A program made the position numbers and the translations under genes. The notes beneath the pieces are model-generated. The model made no database searches and was not told the origin of the DNA. It worked only from the letters and a program-made list of their open reading frames with translations. 64,000 bases of DNA from Schistosoma haematobium (Eukaryota > Platyhelminthes > Trematoda > Strigeidida > Schistosomatidae). Shown here in pieces: positions 37,201 through 48,645 of this stretch (its first letter is position 1; the number at the start of each line of letters is the position of its first letter). The stretch is from positions 33,277,809 to 33,341,808 of the forward strand of contig NC_067197.1 of assembly GCF_000699445.3 (NCBI RefSeq), read 5' to 3'.

Positions 37201-39536
37201 GTGCAACTGTCGAGCCTCTAGCAATAATGTTGGACCTGTCGTAACGGCAGTTCAATTTGATAAGAGAATGGAGAGACGCAATAATCAGTTCGTTTTATGA
37301 AGCGATATTATTATTATTTAAACACCTAGACATAGGTGCAAGGAAGCACCAAATAGATATGCGCCACAAATCATTCGATTTGTGTGAGGGCTGGAATACT
37401 ACTCAGGTGCTCAGACCGAAGCAGGTGGTTTTCTTAGGGGGACACGCTCGGAGCCCTCGACCTATGAGTCTGATCCACAAGGCAGTAGAGCAACGTCAGG
37501 AGATGCAGTCCCATGGTAGCCACTGCCCAACGATTGGTTCGTGTGCCATTTGTTCCCTCATGATACTGGAATAAGGGTTTTTCAACTCCCCTAGGTGGAT
37601 TCTCCATATCCACTAACCAGATTAAGACGTTGGACATTCGCTTTTCGTCCTATCAATTTCGTAAACAATACCCCCGCCGCAAGAAGGCGGTGAGTAGGAC
37701 TTCCCTGGCAGTGGTTGTATGCACGCGGCCGTGTGAGAGCATTTAGAGAGGTAGAGCCAACTCTCCCTACTCTCGGCCGTACCAAGGTATTTGGGGGCTA
37801 TAATGCAATAAATAAAGCATTACTTAGCAACAATCGACATGATAGTCAAGCCAATGTAGTTGACAAGCTAATAGAAAAAATTATACCGGTAGCTATATAA
37901 AAATACATGAAAGTGTTTCGTGCCTTCACGTAACTCTCGTGCTATTGATAGAAGAAACCAGACTAGTAGTGAATAGGTCTTTATTTAGATCTTCGCGCAG
38001 TCACAGTGGAGCGTGGGATTACCTGTTCAGACAAACAAAGTCTCTCGACATTCCACATAAGATAATAGGAAATATAACGCCTATACAAAATGAGGGAATG
38101 GATGAATACTTGAACTCTACTGTTTTGACATATGCTTATTTGTTTGAGGTGAACTCCTAACCAACCAACCTAAGCTGTTACAAGTGCATTACCTTACATT
38201 CAGCAATCAACTTGGTTCTAGGAAAAACTTATAATGTCTTATTAGTCTGTCGATTGAACAACATGGATCTAGGAGTCACAATAAGCAAAAGCATCAGAAC
38301 TACTAGTAACTACAAAGTTGGTTGTCGCTGTTAAATGCTTCAGGGTCTTACGGGCTTTTCATAAGTCATTTCATTACTTGGACGAAATATCTGGGGTATC
38401 ATTCTTGACTTTTTTGAGACCGAATTTGGAATATGAAATTCAAGTAGAGAGTTCTTGCTTCAAGTATGAGGCGGATATGCTAGAGCGACTTCGACGGTTA
38501 GGGGCCAAAACGGCAAAATGTATCTCTAGCCTATCTTATGAGGACAGACCGAGACAACTCAACCTATTCCCGTTATCTTAACTCAGGTTATGTAGTGATC
38601 TAATTCTGGCATACGATACACTGAACGATAATTGTGACATTATTATGTCTTACCTTTTCCCTCCTTTAGGACTGATTATTCGAGAGGACATTCTAAGAAA
38701 GTCCAACAATCGAGATTAAGTCGTTCACGTCTTAAGTCTCCTATTAAATTCTGTACCAGAACATGTAGTAACAGAAACTGCTGTCAATACATTCTAATTG
38801 AAGTCGGACCTTTACAGTACTACGAATTGTAAGGATTAATATAGGTCGGACGAACTCTTAACCTTACTACTGAAAACTGGAAATAACTTCAGTGGGTAAA
38901 AGTACTACAGATTCTTGAGCTAACACTTTTGAGTTTACAAACCACGCTAAGTGTACGGAGTCAGAACAAGTAGGTATGAACATCTAAACCCTAATACTAT
39001 CAAGAAACCAATGTAAGCAATTTTCACGCCACCGATGTTACATTCAGTCTACTAGGCAACCCTTGATATGTTGTCAGAAAAAACCACAGTGGACCGAAAA
39101 AATCCGAATAAAACACACTGTTTAAACCTACTTGACTGACAAGGATACCCGAAGATGTCGTTTGCTTAGTGACAAGGTGGTTTCCAAGCATCTTCGACAC
39201 TATGAGCGCCATCTCATTTGGATCCTGTGTAAGATGGACGCCACCCTTAAACCCATCACGAAAAACACCCATTCCTCTACCACCTGCCGGTATTTGGGCT
39301 TTTATAACATACTCTTTGACCTGTAAGTATGTTATTTACAACATATAACAATCTACTCTGAAGTTGTTTTTTGCCGTATCAACTTCACTAGGGTTTCTGA
39401 CAAGCACGAACCTTTGCACGTTAATCCCATGATCTGACATCAACTTTTTGCACTGATATTCTTGAAGGTTTATAAAACGTTTCCATATTTTATTGATAAG
39501 GACACCACTGGAAAACACAGTTCCCAGTTTATTCAT
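30961..39536 (-). CDS. SUCLG2: succinyl-CoA ligase, GDP-forming beta subunit, mitochondrial (six exons, complete)
   Basis: Catalyses succinyl-CoA + GDP + Pi to succinate + GTP + CoA in the mitochondrial TCA cycle, paired with the alpha subunit that carries the phospho-histidine. All six exons join in phase and give about 441 residues (human SUCLG2 about 432). The N-terminus (MNKLGTVFSSGVLINKIWKR) suits a mitochondrial presequence. An ATP-grasp domain follows: INLQEYQCKKLMSDHGINVQ, AGGRGMGVF, GGVHLTQDPNEMA. Then come VMVAEALDI, VEVNPFGETKDGQ, NGAGLAMATMD and the C-terminal ligase part with VNIFGGIVNC and VVVRLQG. NPFGET and GGIVNC are the GDP-type forms (the ADP-type SUCLA2 has NPYAED and GGIMRC). 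Oddities: an Ala/Glu-rich insert after residue about 290 and a 4.3-kb repeat-filled second intron. Confidence 0.93.
32656..33025 (-). CDS. SUCLG2: SUCLG2 exon 5
   Basis: Between TTTTTAACAG and GTAAGT, phase 0 in and 1 out. Contains the metal/phosphate-binding VEVNPFGE, DAKLAFDQNA, NYIGLDDGNIGCIVNGAGLA and ANFLDLGGSV. The stretch EVEAVEVAASGPKSAAALEA is longer than the acidic linker of human SUCLG2. Confidence 0.93.
33940..34061 (-). CDS. SUCLG2: SUCLG2 exon 4
   Basis: Between ATTTTGTAG and GTTAGT, phase 1 in and 0 out. Contains RFATALGFNP and IQKLYKMFTALDCVQ. Confidence 0.9.
34613..34796 (-). CDS. SUCLG2: SUCLG2 exon 3
   Basis: Between TTTCTCCAG and GTTAGT, phase 0 in and 1 out. Contains VMVAEALDIHRETYFAILMD and GGMDIEELA. 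Confidence 0.93.
35105..35640 (+). mobile_element. 3'-terminal LINE fragment
   Basis: Encodes RLRWLGHVLRMPEHRLPRRA followed by a decayed tail and a non-coding segment. WLGHVLRMP is the C-terminal signature of RTE/CR1-type LINE ORF2 proteins. A 5'-truncated insertion in SUCLG2 intron 2, antisense to the gene. Confidence 0.7.
36990..37310 (+). mobile_element. CR1-clade LINE fragment, RT N-terminal part
   Basis: Broken frames give AECFRRVFSPDGSESPTN-like sequence, then IIQHIKPYTFSATDSIHPRI, then LIREWRDAIISSFYEA. These are the landmarks at the front of the reverse transcriptase of CR1/SR1-like schistosome LINEs (SGPDGIHPR...REWRDA). The rest of RT is replaced by unrelated repeat. Confidence 0.7.
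37914..38182 (-). repeat. LTR-like unit X1
   Basis: 269 bp; on the minus strand it begins TGTAACAGCTTAGG and ends GGCACGAAACA, so TG...CA as in LTRs. No flanking target duplication (GAAAG and AGTGC). It contains a 73-codon open frame present in all four copies, which I take as incidental. Confidence 0.75.
38183..38860 (+). mobile_element. CR1-clade LINE fragment, RT C-terminal part
   Basis: Encodes KCFRVLRAFHKSFHYLDE, LRPNLEYEIQ, YEADMLERLRRLGAK and SSLSYEDRPRQLNLFPLS, then a decayed NSVPEHVV tail. This is the C-terminal end of CR1-type ORF2 (RPxLEYxxQ...Y..RL..LNLFPL). Positions 38,183-38,452 recur at 51,202-51,472. Confidence 0.78.
39132..39320 (-). CDS. SUCLG2: SUCLG2 exon 2
   Basis: Sixty-three codons between ATACTTACAG and GTAGGT, phase 0. 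Contains VIKAQIPAGGRGMGVF and GGVHLTQDP, the glycine-rich nucleotide loop. The intron to exon 1 is only 36 bp. Confidence 0.9.
39357..39536 (-). CDS. SUCLG2: SUCLG2 exon 1
   Basis: Sixty codons from ATG 39536 (an in-frame TGA lies shortly upstream) to donor GTAGAT, phase 0. Encodes the presequence and the first ATP-grasp strands (NLQEYQCKKLMSDHG). Confidence 0.88.
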
Positions 39537-39744
39537 ATTACGCACTGGTTGTGACCTTCAGCGTTCAATGTTTGAAATAGACTCAAAATGGTTCAAATGG
39601 TTAATACGGTTGTCCATGGAATACAAGAAGCTTTCACTTAACGAACTCCCATGTTTAATAGCAGTGGATCATCAATATCTTAAGGCAGGAACCTAGATAT
39701 ATTAACGATAACAGAGAGAAAAATTAATTGGTAAATCATAGTAA

Positions 39745-41400
39745 GATATTATTCTTGGTCCTTAAGAATAGGCCAAGTTTCCTCTTAAAAGACTCCTGAG
39801 AAGTCGCCTGAACTGGCCTAGCCGGCAGTGAACTCCAGTATTTGACAACTCTTAGGGATTAGACGTCGTGTCTACAGTCCGTTCGGCTGTGTTGTGTCTC
39901 TAGTTTCTGGGTATTACCCCTTAGGCTTGTGTTGGAACTAAACTTAAGTTGTTGTTGAAGGAAATGTTCAGAAGTGTCAAGGATACTATATGTCATCACA
40001 AGGTCACCTATAGGACCCCTATACCCTAATGGGTGAAGGATTGGTGAATGGAGGCACTCTTCGTAAGGCTTGGCAACCAAGTTTTGCAAATTTGGCAGTC
40101 TACTTCGAGACCAATTAGAGTAAAACTGGAATTATTTCCGAAGTTTCTATACTCATTATTCGATTATTTGTTTTTTCTTTGACTTTTTCGAGTCGCGGCA
40201 AAATTTAATCCTTTAGTTTGAGTTTCTCTTTGGGAAGACAGGAGGCTGAGTGGCATGTGTTAGTCCAAGCAATAGTAGTCTTTCAGTTGATTCAGCTTTT
40301 TTGATAGCGTTAACAAATGGAGCTTCAATCACGTGTTGACGTCGTAGCGGTAATATACCTCAAAAATAAATAGTTCTGTCAGTCTTCGACATTGATATTG
40401 ACCTCATTAGTTTTACTGAACACACCTGAGTGAATGCGCTTGTTCACTCATTTGCATGAGATCACGATTTGGTATACCATGCTACGCATCCCTTGAAATC
40501 ACCAGCCAGCCTGAACCAAACGCTTCACGACATATCGCGAGCCTTCCGAGTATAACTTCGAACCTCCTCATTCTTGACTTCTGATTTGACTGGGTTGGTT
40601 GATTTCGATCTCTAGCCCAAATGCGTACTTTAGAGGCGATAAAAATAGTATTGCTTACTGACTTGACACGATGAAACGGTAAAGGCAACAATGTGACTCC
40701 CATGTAAGACCTGGTAGAATAAAAAGCCACATCATCACAAATCTGCAATTTTACGGTTAGATCAATTATTATAGTAATAAAGAAAAATGTACTAATATCT
40801 GATTAAACCGTAACTCTTCAGGCATACTTTGATTTTAAAAGTGTTACGTATAAATACGTTGTCAAACGCCGAATACTTGTGACATCCTTAAGTTGACAAA
40901 TTCGATTTTTTTGATTATTCAATCGGAGAGTCGATAGTCAACTGACAAGTAATTGTTCCTATGCTCGTGAACTTCTTTAGGGTTTTCGTGTAAGTTCTAT
41001 GCTTTAGAAGGCATGAAAAATAAGGAAATAAAAAATTTAAATTTATCACCACGTAATTTAAATATTATGATCAAGTCACATCTGGTCATCTTCATGACAA
41101 CAGAAATGGGTTTTGTTTAGCCAACCGAGCATCATGCGGGACATTTGCTGTTCCGGGGATCGGTTCATTTACAGTACTTTGAATCTTATCTAACAGTTCT
41201 CTGTCTCCTTTAGAACTGTGACGAACGAATACTGTGTAAAGGCCTTACATACTGGCCGTAGGGTTCTAAAACCTTTTGAGGCTATCACATGGTAGTGTAC
41301 TGAAGTTTCATGGTCTTAGTTAACGATGACTCCTAAGTCGTTATGTATCTGGATATCAAGTAACACAATTATTTCCATTGTGTATCTTTACGTACCTTGG
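39745..41400 (-). mobile_element. degenerate CR1-clade LINE 3' part, interrupted
   Basis: On the minus strand 41,340-41,150 reads DLGVIVN and SKGFRTLRPVCKAFTQYSFV. 40,110-39,750 reads PLGYRGPIGDLVMTYSIL, LRGNTQKLETQHSRTDCRH and SLRVVKYWSSLPA. The order fits one CR1 copy whose middle is replaced by another repeat (40.37-40.75 kb). It lies just upstream of the SUCLG2 start. Confidence 0.7.
40370..40760. repeat. dispersed repeat segment
   Basis: Contains TCTTCGACATTGAT and TTCTTGACTTCTGATTTGAC; related pieces occur at 18.7 kb, 20.7 kb and, for the second string, near 25.8 and 46.36 kb. Family not identified. Confidence 0.45.
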
Positions 41401-41689
41401 AACCATTTATCGATAACTTCCAAATTTAAGACCGTTCAGAAAGTATCCTTATATCACTTTAAAGTTCTAATCTATAAACTTTATTTTTTACTGATCTCTA
41501 TATATCGGCTTTGTCAGCAAACAGCTAGACTGATGACGATAATAGACTAAAAAGGTCATTTACACACTGGGGTAGCAACACTCAGCGAAACTGTGCCTTC
41601 AGGTACTCCACTAAGCACAGCTTGCCCACTAGGCAACTTTGAGTCCACTCGCACTATATGTTGGCGCTAAAATAAGAGGTCATTTGCCC

Positions 41690-42150
41690 ACATTAAAAAA
41701 TTTTCAGACAACGCGAAAGTCAGAATTTTCAACAGTACCTTAACAACACTCCTAAGATACGAACCTGAAAGTTTGACACATACCACAGCCATCATTTTAG
41801 AAGTAAATACATTTATGATAAGGTGACTACTCAGCATACTGTGGACTCAGCGGTCAGACACTTACAGCAACCGATAACTCTGCAATGGAATAAACCATTT
41901 CACAGTTGAAAAGTAAAATACGAAAAGCAGTGGCATTTGGATAAAACATACTTCACTAGACCGTGACATAAGGCAGGTCCTAACTTGAATTTTTCAAGTC
42001 AAAGTGAAATGAGACAGACAAAAATGCAAATGTTCTCGAGTCAGATTTTAAATAATCAATATTACACTGGAACAATGAAAAAGGAGGTCTGACAACAGTG
42101 TTGATAGAAAATTACTTGTCGATGTTCTGCGAGGGGTAAGAGGTGTATGC
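41690..42150 (+). mobile_element. heavily decayed RTE LINE tail
   Basis: Broken frames give KVRIFNSTLTTLLRYE, HTTAIILEVNTF, TSLDRDIRQVLT and VDVLRGVRG. They follow the order of the RTE ORF2 C-terminus seen at 27.9-28.4 kb but are much more diverged. Confidence 0.55.
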
Positions 42151-42742
42151 AGATATGGATTACAGCCGTTAAAACATGAAAAATCACAGTAACAGAAAGA
42201 TTTCCAAACCTTTACACAGGTTGTCTCAGTCAGCTGTTTTATAAAAAGTCTATATCATGGTTCAGTGATTTTCCTTATCTCGGTCACCGAATGTGAAACT
42301 TAACGGAGATTACAGGCAACATTCATTCAGCAGTCTGTCTCATCCCGATCACAGTTAACTGAACTCTTTATCCATCCCAAGGAGAGTTGTGTTACACACT
42401 TCTCGAAAGATTGTAGCGTTAGATCACCATATAACTTGAGTTAAGTGTGGTGTTTGGATTAACTAATGAAACCTTTGTACATGTTAAGTCCTTGATTTCG
42501 AATTCTAAATACAAAATATTCGTTTGTGCTCACCTAGTATTTCTTGAATCAATTGCGTTATTTCTGGGATTCTTAGTTAATTCTACAGTTCAAATAATTC
42601 GAAACATCAAAGTTAGGATAACGGGAAAAGGTTGGGTTGTTGCAGTCTGTACTCACCAGATAGGATAGAGAAATATTTTGCCATATTGAAAACTAACAAT
42701 CGAAGTCACTCCAGCATATCCGCCACATACTTAAAGCAAAAA

Positions 42743-43011
42743 CTTTTCGTGCCTTCACGTAACTCTCGTGCTATTGATAGAAGAAACCAGACTAGTAGTG
42801 AATAGGTCTTTATTTAGATCTTCGCGCAGTCACAGTGGAGCGTGGGATTACCTGTTCAGACAAACAAAGTCTCTCGACATTCCACATAAGATAATAGGAA
42901 ATATAACGCCTATACAAAATGAGGGAATGGATGAATACTTGAACTCTACTGTTTTGACATATGCTTATTTGTTTGAGGTGAACTCCTAACCAACCAACCT
43001 AAGCTGTTACA
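42743..43011 (-). repeat. LTR-like unit X2
   Basis: Same unit and orientation as X1, but its terminal CA is lost (bases 42,743-42,744 differ). Right flank TTAGC equals the right flank of the inverted unit X4. Confidence 0.75.
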
Positions 43012-44362
43012 TTAGCTTCTCCCTAGAATGCACTTCTGTAGGAACGTCGGTTCGATTAACCTATCTATCAAAAACACCTTAGTTCTGTTTTCTCAGCCCA
43101 AAGTAAAATAATCAATTCGCTCGCTGTTCGACTTACAATCAATGACGACTAACTCCGTCAGCAATCAACGATAGTCCATGGATGTCTCTACATTCGCTAG
43201 CTTGTCATCGTATTTTGTAGCATGTTATTTCTTCTACAACTATCGCTGATGGTTTGCTACGTACTCTTAAGAGAAAAAGTGTGAGAATGTGGAACAAGAA
43301 TATCTGAGGAAGTTCCGTGAGTGAGCTAACCAACACCATGTTTGTGAGGTACGATTTTTCCATGCTCTGTCCGACTATCAGGTGTTTACTCACCTGACTC
43401 TTGAGTCACCCTCAAGTAAAAACTAAAGAAGTATCTACTTCAGAGGTAATGATGAAAACCAATCAAACCTGAAGAACTGCTCCACTGCCTGCATAAAATA
43501 ATAAAATACAAAGTGGAAATACACAAATATAATTGATAATTGTTCGGTTCCACGTGATTGGTCTCCAGAACGGATTGATAGTCTGGAAGGAAATAGACAT
43601 ATTGTAGACATTTTGTGTACGAAAAGCATGAAAACAAAAAATACTCTTTTAGAATGCATACATCTAAATGATTGAAATTGCTAGAACTTGAACTCTTTAT
43701 CAAACCAGATCAGATGCATGAACTTGAGTCTATGATGACCACCTTTTATGACCAGGTATGTTGTAACGGGATTCAAATCATCATGCATGATGTTGTTAAT
43801 AGATTTTGTTTTCTTTCTATTGCATGGCAACCAAGAATAAATGCCTTAGAAGAAGAAGAGCAAGCCCTGCAACGCACTAAACTTACAGGACGACTCATAA
43901 GACCGTTTTGTAAACTAGCTCTCTTCTCTGTACATAACCCGCGAGTCTTAATTTTCAAATAAACGACTGGTGGTCTCCATTCCGTGTTCTCCCTGTGGTG
44001 TGAAGTGCTCAGTTAACATTGTGTGCGTTGTGGCTTTAGGTCTTACTGCCTTCCAGTGACTGCTGATTACACGTGTTATAATGTAACCGGATGTGCATAG
44101 GAGTACTCTCCAAAACGAAAGAGAATATACGGTTAAGGAGGAAAAGAAAATTTTGAAGAGTAAGAGGATCAAATACATTTGTTTCAGACACCCTTTGCTG
44201 GTTTGATGTAGGTATGCTTGATATATTGAAGCTATATTTCGTCAATTCATCTAGGTAACGAATTGGCCTGAACCTTACAAGCGTGGATGTCCTATTACTC
44301 ATTAGTATTACGAATGATTAATCGGTGAAAGGAAATACTGTGGTCATTTCCACTGTGCTCTG

Positions 44363-44432
44363 ATGTGGTCTAATTGCTAGGCACGCGGTCTAGCATTCGA
44401 CAGGCAAGGGTTCGAGTGCGTGTGGGGCCTGC
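44363..44432 (+). repeat. tRNA-like SINE head
   Basis: Box A-like TGTGGTCTAATTGCTAGGC and box B GGGTTCGAGTGCG are present with tRNA-like spacing. The arms do not fold into a proper cloverleaf, so I take it as a tRNA-derived SINE relic, not a tRNA gene. The inverted copy lies at about 52,971-53,040. Confidence 0.55.
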
Positions 44433-44635
44433 GTTTTTGTTCACCAAAACCCTCTTCAATACGATGTTTGTTGCCCCTAAGTCGCTCAGATATGAGAGAT
44501 AAATGATAAGAGGACAGATTGATATGTCAAAGTGCCATATTGGAACAGTACAAGTTCTTTGTTTATACTAATAATAATCCTATAGAAAAAAACGAATTTG
44601 GTAGATTTCCATTTTACGTTATACTTAGACCGACG

Positions 44636-44638
<3 letters not shown>

Positions 44639-44684
<46 letters not shown>
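44639..44684. repeat. (TA)n microsatellite
   Basis: About 23 TA units in block Q; also present in the inverted copy at 52,719-52,763. Confidence 0.9.
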
Positions 44685-44686
<2 letters not shown>

Positions 44687-44743
44687 TTACTGACATAACA
44701 TGTCTTTTTTATAACGCTAGTGTTAATTTCCAGGATTTTGTAT

Positions 44744-47193
44744 GGATGATGTTAACCACCTTCCAAGATATACCTTAGTGTCAAAGGTGGTTTCATAATA
44801 TCATCCGATCCACACTGTCAAACGTCTTCTCATAGTCAATGGCGTTGATAATAGTGACGAGTTTCATTCAACTTGTTGCTCAACGATGATATGTATTGTC
44901 GCAATTCGGTCTGTGCACTACCGATCCTTGCGGAATCCAGCCTGTTGGTCTCGAAGTTGGGCATCTACTGCGCCTTTCATCCCGTTCAGCAACATTCTAT
45001 TGAAAAATTTTACTGGTACTGACATTAGTCTGATGGTTCTGTAGTTCTAACATTAACTCAGATAAATTTTCATTGGTGTCTTGGTGAGGTGTCCTCTTTT
45101 TCAGTCCGTCGGCACTTATCCGTCCTCCTGAATCTCCCCGGATAGAATGTGGAGCATGTTTGCAGTTACTTCTATGTCTGACTTTAGTGTTTCAGCAGGT
45201 ATATTATCAGGTCCTACTGCTTTCCTACTCTTGATTTGTCTGATAATCATCCTTATTTGTTATATTATTGGTGGAGTGACATCTATAGGAAGGTCTGTAG
45301 GTGCTTTTTGATATCCGGTGAGTTCAATGGAACTGGCCTATTCAAGAGTACCAAGAAGTATTCCATCTATCTGTTCCTCTGTTTCTGAATCTCGGAGAAT
45401 GAATTACCTTGTTTGTCCTTGACCGGTCTTTCTGGTTTGCCATACTTCCCTATCAGTTTCCTCGTCGTGTCATATAGTTGTCTCGTATTTTTTTCTGCTT
45501 CAGCTTTTACCAGTGTCGTTCTTAGGTCTCCCGTGTATTTCTGCTTGTCAGTTCTAATATTCTTCTTCACTCGCTTGTTTGCTTCAATGTGTTCAGCTTG
45601 AGCCCTGATTTCCTTTGTTATTATTCGCCTGTTGTTAGTTGCAATCTACGTGTTCTTCCTTTCGTGAATGTTATTTAGGGTTTGCATGGAGATCCGTTCC
45701 TTATGATGATGGTTCTTGAGTCCCAGCACCTGTCACGTTGAAGTTAGTGCTTCATTGACCCATTTCCAGGTGTCCTCCATTGTAGTTTCTTCTTCTTTCA
45801 GCAGGATTTAGAAGTCTTGTAACCTGCTCTTCAGAACTATTTTGAATTCGTCGAGTTTGTTAGTATCTCGTGGGAAGGCTGTACTGATCCTCTGTTCTGC
45901 TGTTTCTCTAGTTTTTTTCCCCAGTGTTTCTTTAGCTTCAATCTCATCTTCGCAATCGTCAGATAGTGATTCGAAGCAATGTAACTATTTGACTATTCCT
46001 TACGGTCTCCCCACCTTGTGCAGACATTCCATGTACCTATATGAATTGCTCTAGTTGCTGGAACGGACATCAGCCTCGTAATTTCCAAAGAATATCGTCG
46101 TTCACCATATTTTCCTTCAACTTGGAGGGTTTGATTTGTTTATTCTGGTTTTTAGCAGGGTTGTCTACCACGTCGTGAAGATGCTGACTCCTCGCCTAAC
46201 CTTTCTCTTGTACTCTGACTTGGGGCCGACAGTGGTCCTCGAAGAACTACAGGTGGAATTCGTCATTATTATGTCCTACAACAAATATCTAAATAGAGTC
46301 ATACACTCCTCGACATGCCAACCGTTTTCCAAAGACGTATTCGAACGTATTCATTCTTGACTTCTTGTTTGACTAGGTTCGAGATATTTCGGTTTTGAAG
46401 TTAATACGAACAAAAGCATTGTCAAGCTGTGAATAACCAGTGCGTCTTCGACATAATACATGAACTTGTTGCTTACATTATAGATTGATTTCTATTAAAA
46501 ATGAACTTTCCACGAAATTCGAACATCGGTTGCTGTCGCTACGAGACAGTCAGACATGGGTTTTCGAGCACATGATACACGTTGTCGAAGATTTCGGATG
46601 TCGTTATTCATCAGCCATTTGCAGCATTTATCCAGTCGAACTTCGATTTTCGGAATGCTTGTGTTTGTTACATAGCTTCTGTTGAAGTTTATTGATAGTT
46701 TGACGTAGTGCTTGCTCACCACCTCGGTAAATGTTTAGTCAGATTATGTGGTTGTAAGATTCATTTTTAAATGTATTGTGTGTGTGAATTCCTCCATGTA
46801 TACACTTGCAGTTTGTTCCAATTGATTCTTTTAGTTTTACATTTTGTTGGTCTTTTTGATTCCATTTGAGTTAATAATATTTGTATTTTATTATGGTTTT
46901 TATTTTTCTTACAAATTAACTGAGTTCCCATGTTTCTTCCTGAACTGCATTTATGTTGTTTTACTTGATACTTAGTCTTGGAGGCAGCCATATTGGTCTG
47001 TTCCTCCTTTTGATTGTGTTGCTTGTATTGACTGGAAGTGTGAATTTTTGATTGTGAATTGAAGCACTACCAGAATTGGAAACACTCTGTGTTATAAAGC
47101 AACCAAATATTATCTTTAGAACGAATCTGTGCGTGATCTATCCAGACAGGATAGAATACTATTTATTTGTTGCGAACGGTAATTTTCTATCAT
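44744..47193 (-). repeat. 2,450-bp duplicated block, copy 2 (inverted RTE LINE fragment)
   Basis: Reverse complement of 24,973-27,422 at equal length. It carries the same RTE reverse transcriptase fragments (for example KQKYTGDLRTTLVKAEAEK) with the same breaks. It is cut at GGTTAACATCAT, inside RT, and abuts block Q on one side and the gypsy element on the other. Confidence 0.88.
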
Positions 47194-47245
47194 CCTTTAT
47201 CAACGTCTCTTATTTATGATAATTTGTACTGTGTTTTGTCACATC

Positions 47246-48060
47246 TTATCCAGACGTGCGTGCAAATGCTGAGAGCCTTAGGTACATATATGGCTCGCGA
47301 TTGTTCACGTGTATTAATTGGCTTAAATTTGGACATATAGTCCCGTAGTTTTCCGGATTAAGGTTTTGATTGTTAGTATTAGGGTTAATAAATTCACGTG
47401 GTTGTTTCAGATTTGTTCCGAAAACCAGTTCCGCAGCTGAACACTGTGCGTCAGTTTTGACAGATGTTCGTATTCCCAACATAACTAACAGTAAGAATTG
47501 GAGTTTGAGTGGGATATAAGGCCGGTTCTTAGCTGGCGGTGAAAACGTTCAACCATCCCACTAGCCTGAGGATGATTTGCAGTGCAGCGTATTCTGTTGG
47601 AGCCTAGAAGTTTAGGCTAGTTATTAAATAATTCGGATTCAAATTGCGCTCCTCTGTCCGTCGTTGTTGCTATGGGCGTACCATAAACGGTTACACAGTT
47701 TTGCATGAAAACCTTGGCAACTGCTTCCGCTGTGATGTCCGCTATCAGGGTGGATATAGGGAATCTGGTAAATCGATCTGTGCATGTAAACAGATAATTA
47801 AAACCGTTCGAACGTGGTGAAGGGCCTACCAAGTCGATATGCACATGGGCGAAACGTGCATCCGGTTGCGATAAAACACCTATGGGTGAAATTGTGTGAC
47901 GATCAACCTTTGATTGTCGGCATGCCGAACACTTTCTGACACATTCGTATGCATTTTTCTGTAAATCTGGCCATATATATCTGTCATCGGCTAGTTTAGT
48001 GGAAGCTCTTGCGCCAGGATGAGACAAAGAATGAAAGTTATTATATGCCAACTTTCGCAT
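47246..48060 (-). pseudogene. gypsy integrase
   Basis: Zinc-binding HHCC region (FHSLSHPG...CVRKCSAC), then catalytic core with HIDLVGPSP and TTDRGAQFES. A frame break follows, then LGIRTSVKTDAQCSAAELVF and the start of the C-terminal domain, cut off at about 47.2 kb. Confidence 0.82.
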
Positions 48061-48287
48061 ACTTTCGGAAACGAAAGGTCGTGGGTTTCCCTGGTCGTGT
48101 GACAGTAAATTAGAATACCATCGATGAGCGATGGTAACGGTTTTAGTTTAAGACTTAAATTGTTTGTTTTGAGGAGGTTTTGTAATTCTAGATCCTGCTA
48201 TTGCTCGTGTCTCAACGTCTTGAAGTTTATTGTAAACTGCTGTGGCTTGTTCATTTCTAGTCTAGATAAAGCATCTGCCGCCTGATT

Positions 48288-48617
48288 TTACTGACATTTG
48301 ACATGTCGGATATCCCTTGTGAACTGTGATATATAGTCAATGTGTCGGACTTCTCGAGGTGAGCATTTATCGGCTCTCGCTTTTAGTGCATTCCTTAGTG
48401 GTTTGTCATCCGTAAGGACTATAAATTCCCTGCCTTTTAACACATGTCGGAAGTGTTTAATGGTCAGGTAGATTGCAAGAAGTTCTCGCACGAAGGCAGG
48501 ATACCTTGTCTCAGCTGGAGCAAGTCTTTTAGAGAAGAAAGCAATTGGTTTCCGAGCGTTTTTAACCAGTTGGTTAAGGGTACCGCCTACTGCTTTACCT
48601 GAAGCATCCAGCATCAA
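48288..48617 (-). pseudogene. gypsy RNase H fragment
   Basis: Contains LDASGKAVGGTLNQ, RELLAIYLTIKHFRHVLKGR and TDDKPLRNAL, the RNase H D-E-D arrangement in order. A 109-residue open relic. Confidence 0.8.
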
Positions 48618-48645
48618 GGCAAGAGGGAAAGAGAATTCGGATACA

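Larger units (their letters stand above)
36125..38182 (+). repeat. duplicated block P plus LTR unit X1
   Basis: Matches the reverse complement of 54,392-56,446 apart from scattered substitutions and 1-bp indels (for example a run of five G at 37.44 kb against four in the copy). It lies in SUCLG2 intron 2 and contains CR1 reverse transcriptase remnants and an LTR-like end. Confidence 0.88.
43012..44746 (+). repeat. duplicated block Q
   Basis: Matches the reverse complement of 52,659-54,391 with few differences (for example one T run longer by one). It ends exactly where the inverted 2,450-bp block begins. It contains a tRNA-like SINE remnant and a TA tract. Short open frames on both strands were not recognised. 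Confidence 0.87.

Noticed and set aside
42768..42989. 73-codon frame repeated identically in the four X units
   Set aside because: The identity follows from DNA duplication of an LTR-like unit; the frame has no known domain and no independent sign of selection.
44363..44432. Possible tRNA gene
   Set aside because: Box A and B are present but the T and anticodon arms do not pair properly; duplicated with its repeat block, so a SINE relic fits better.
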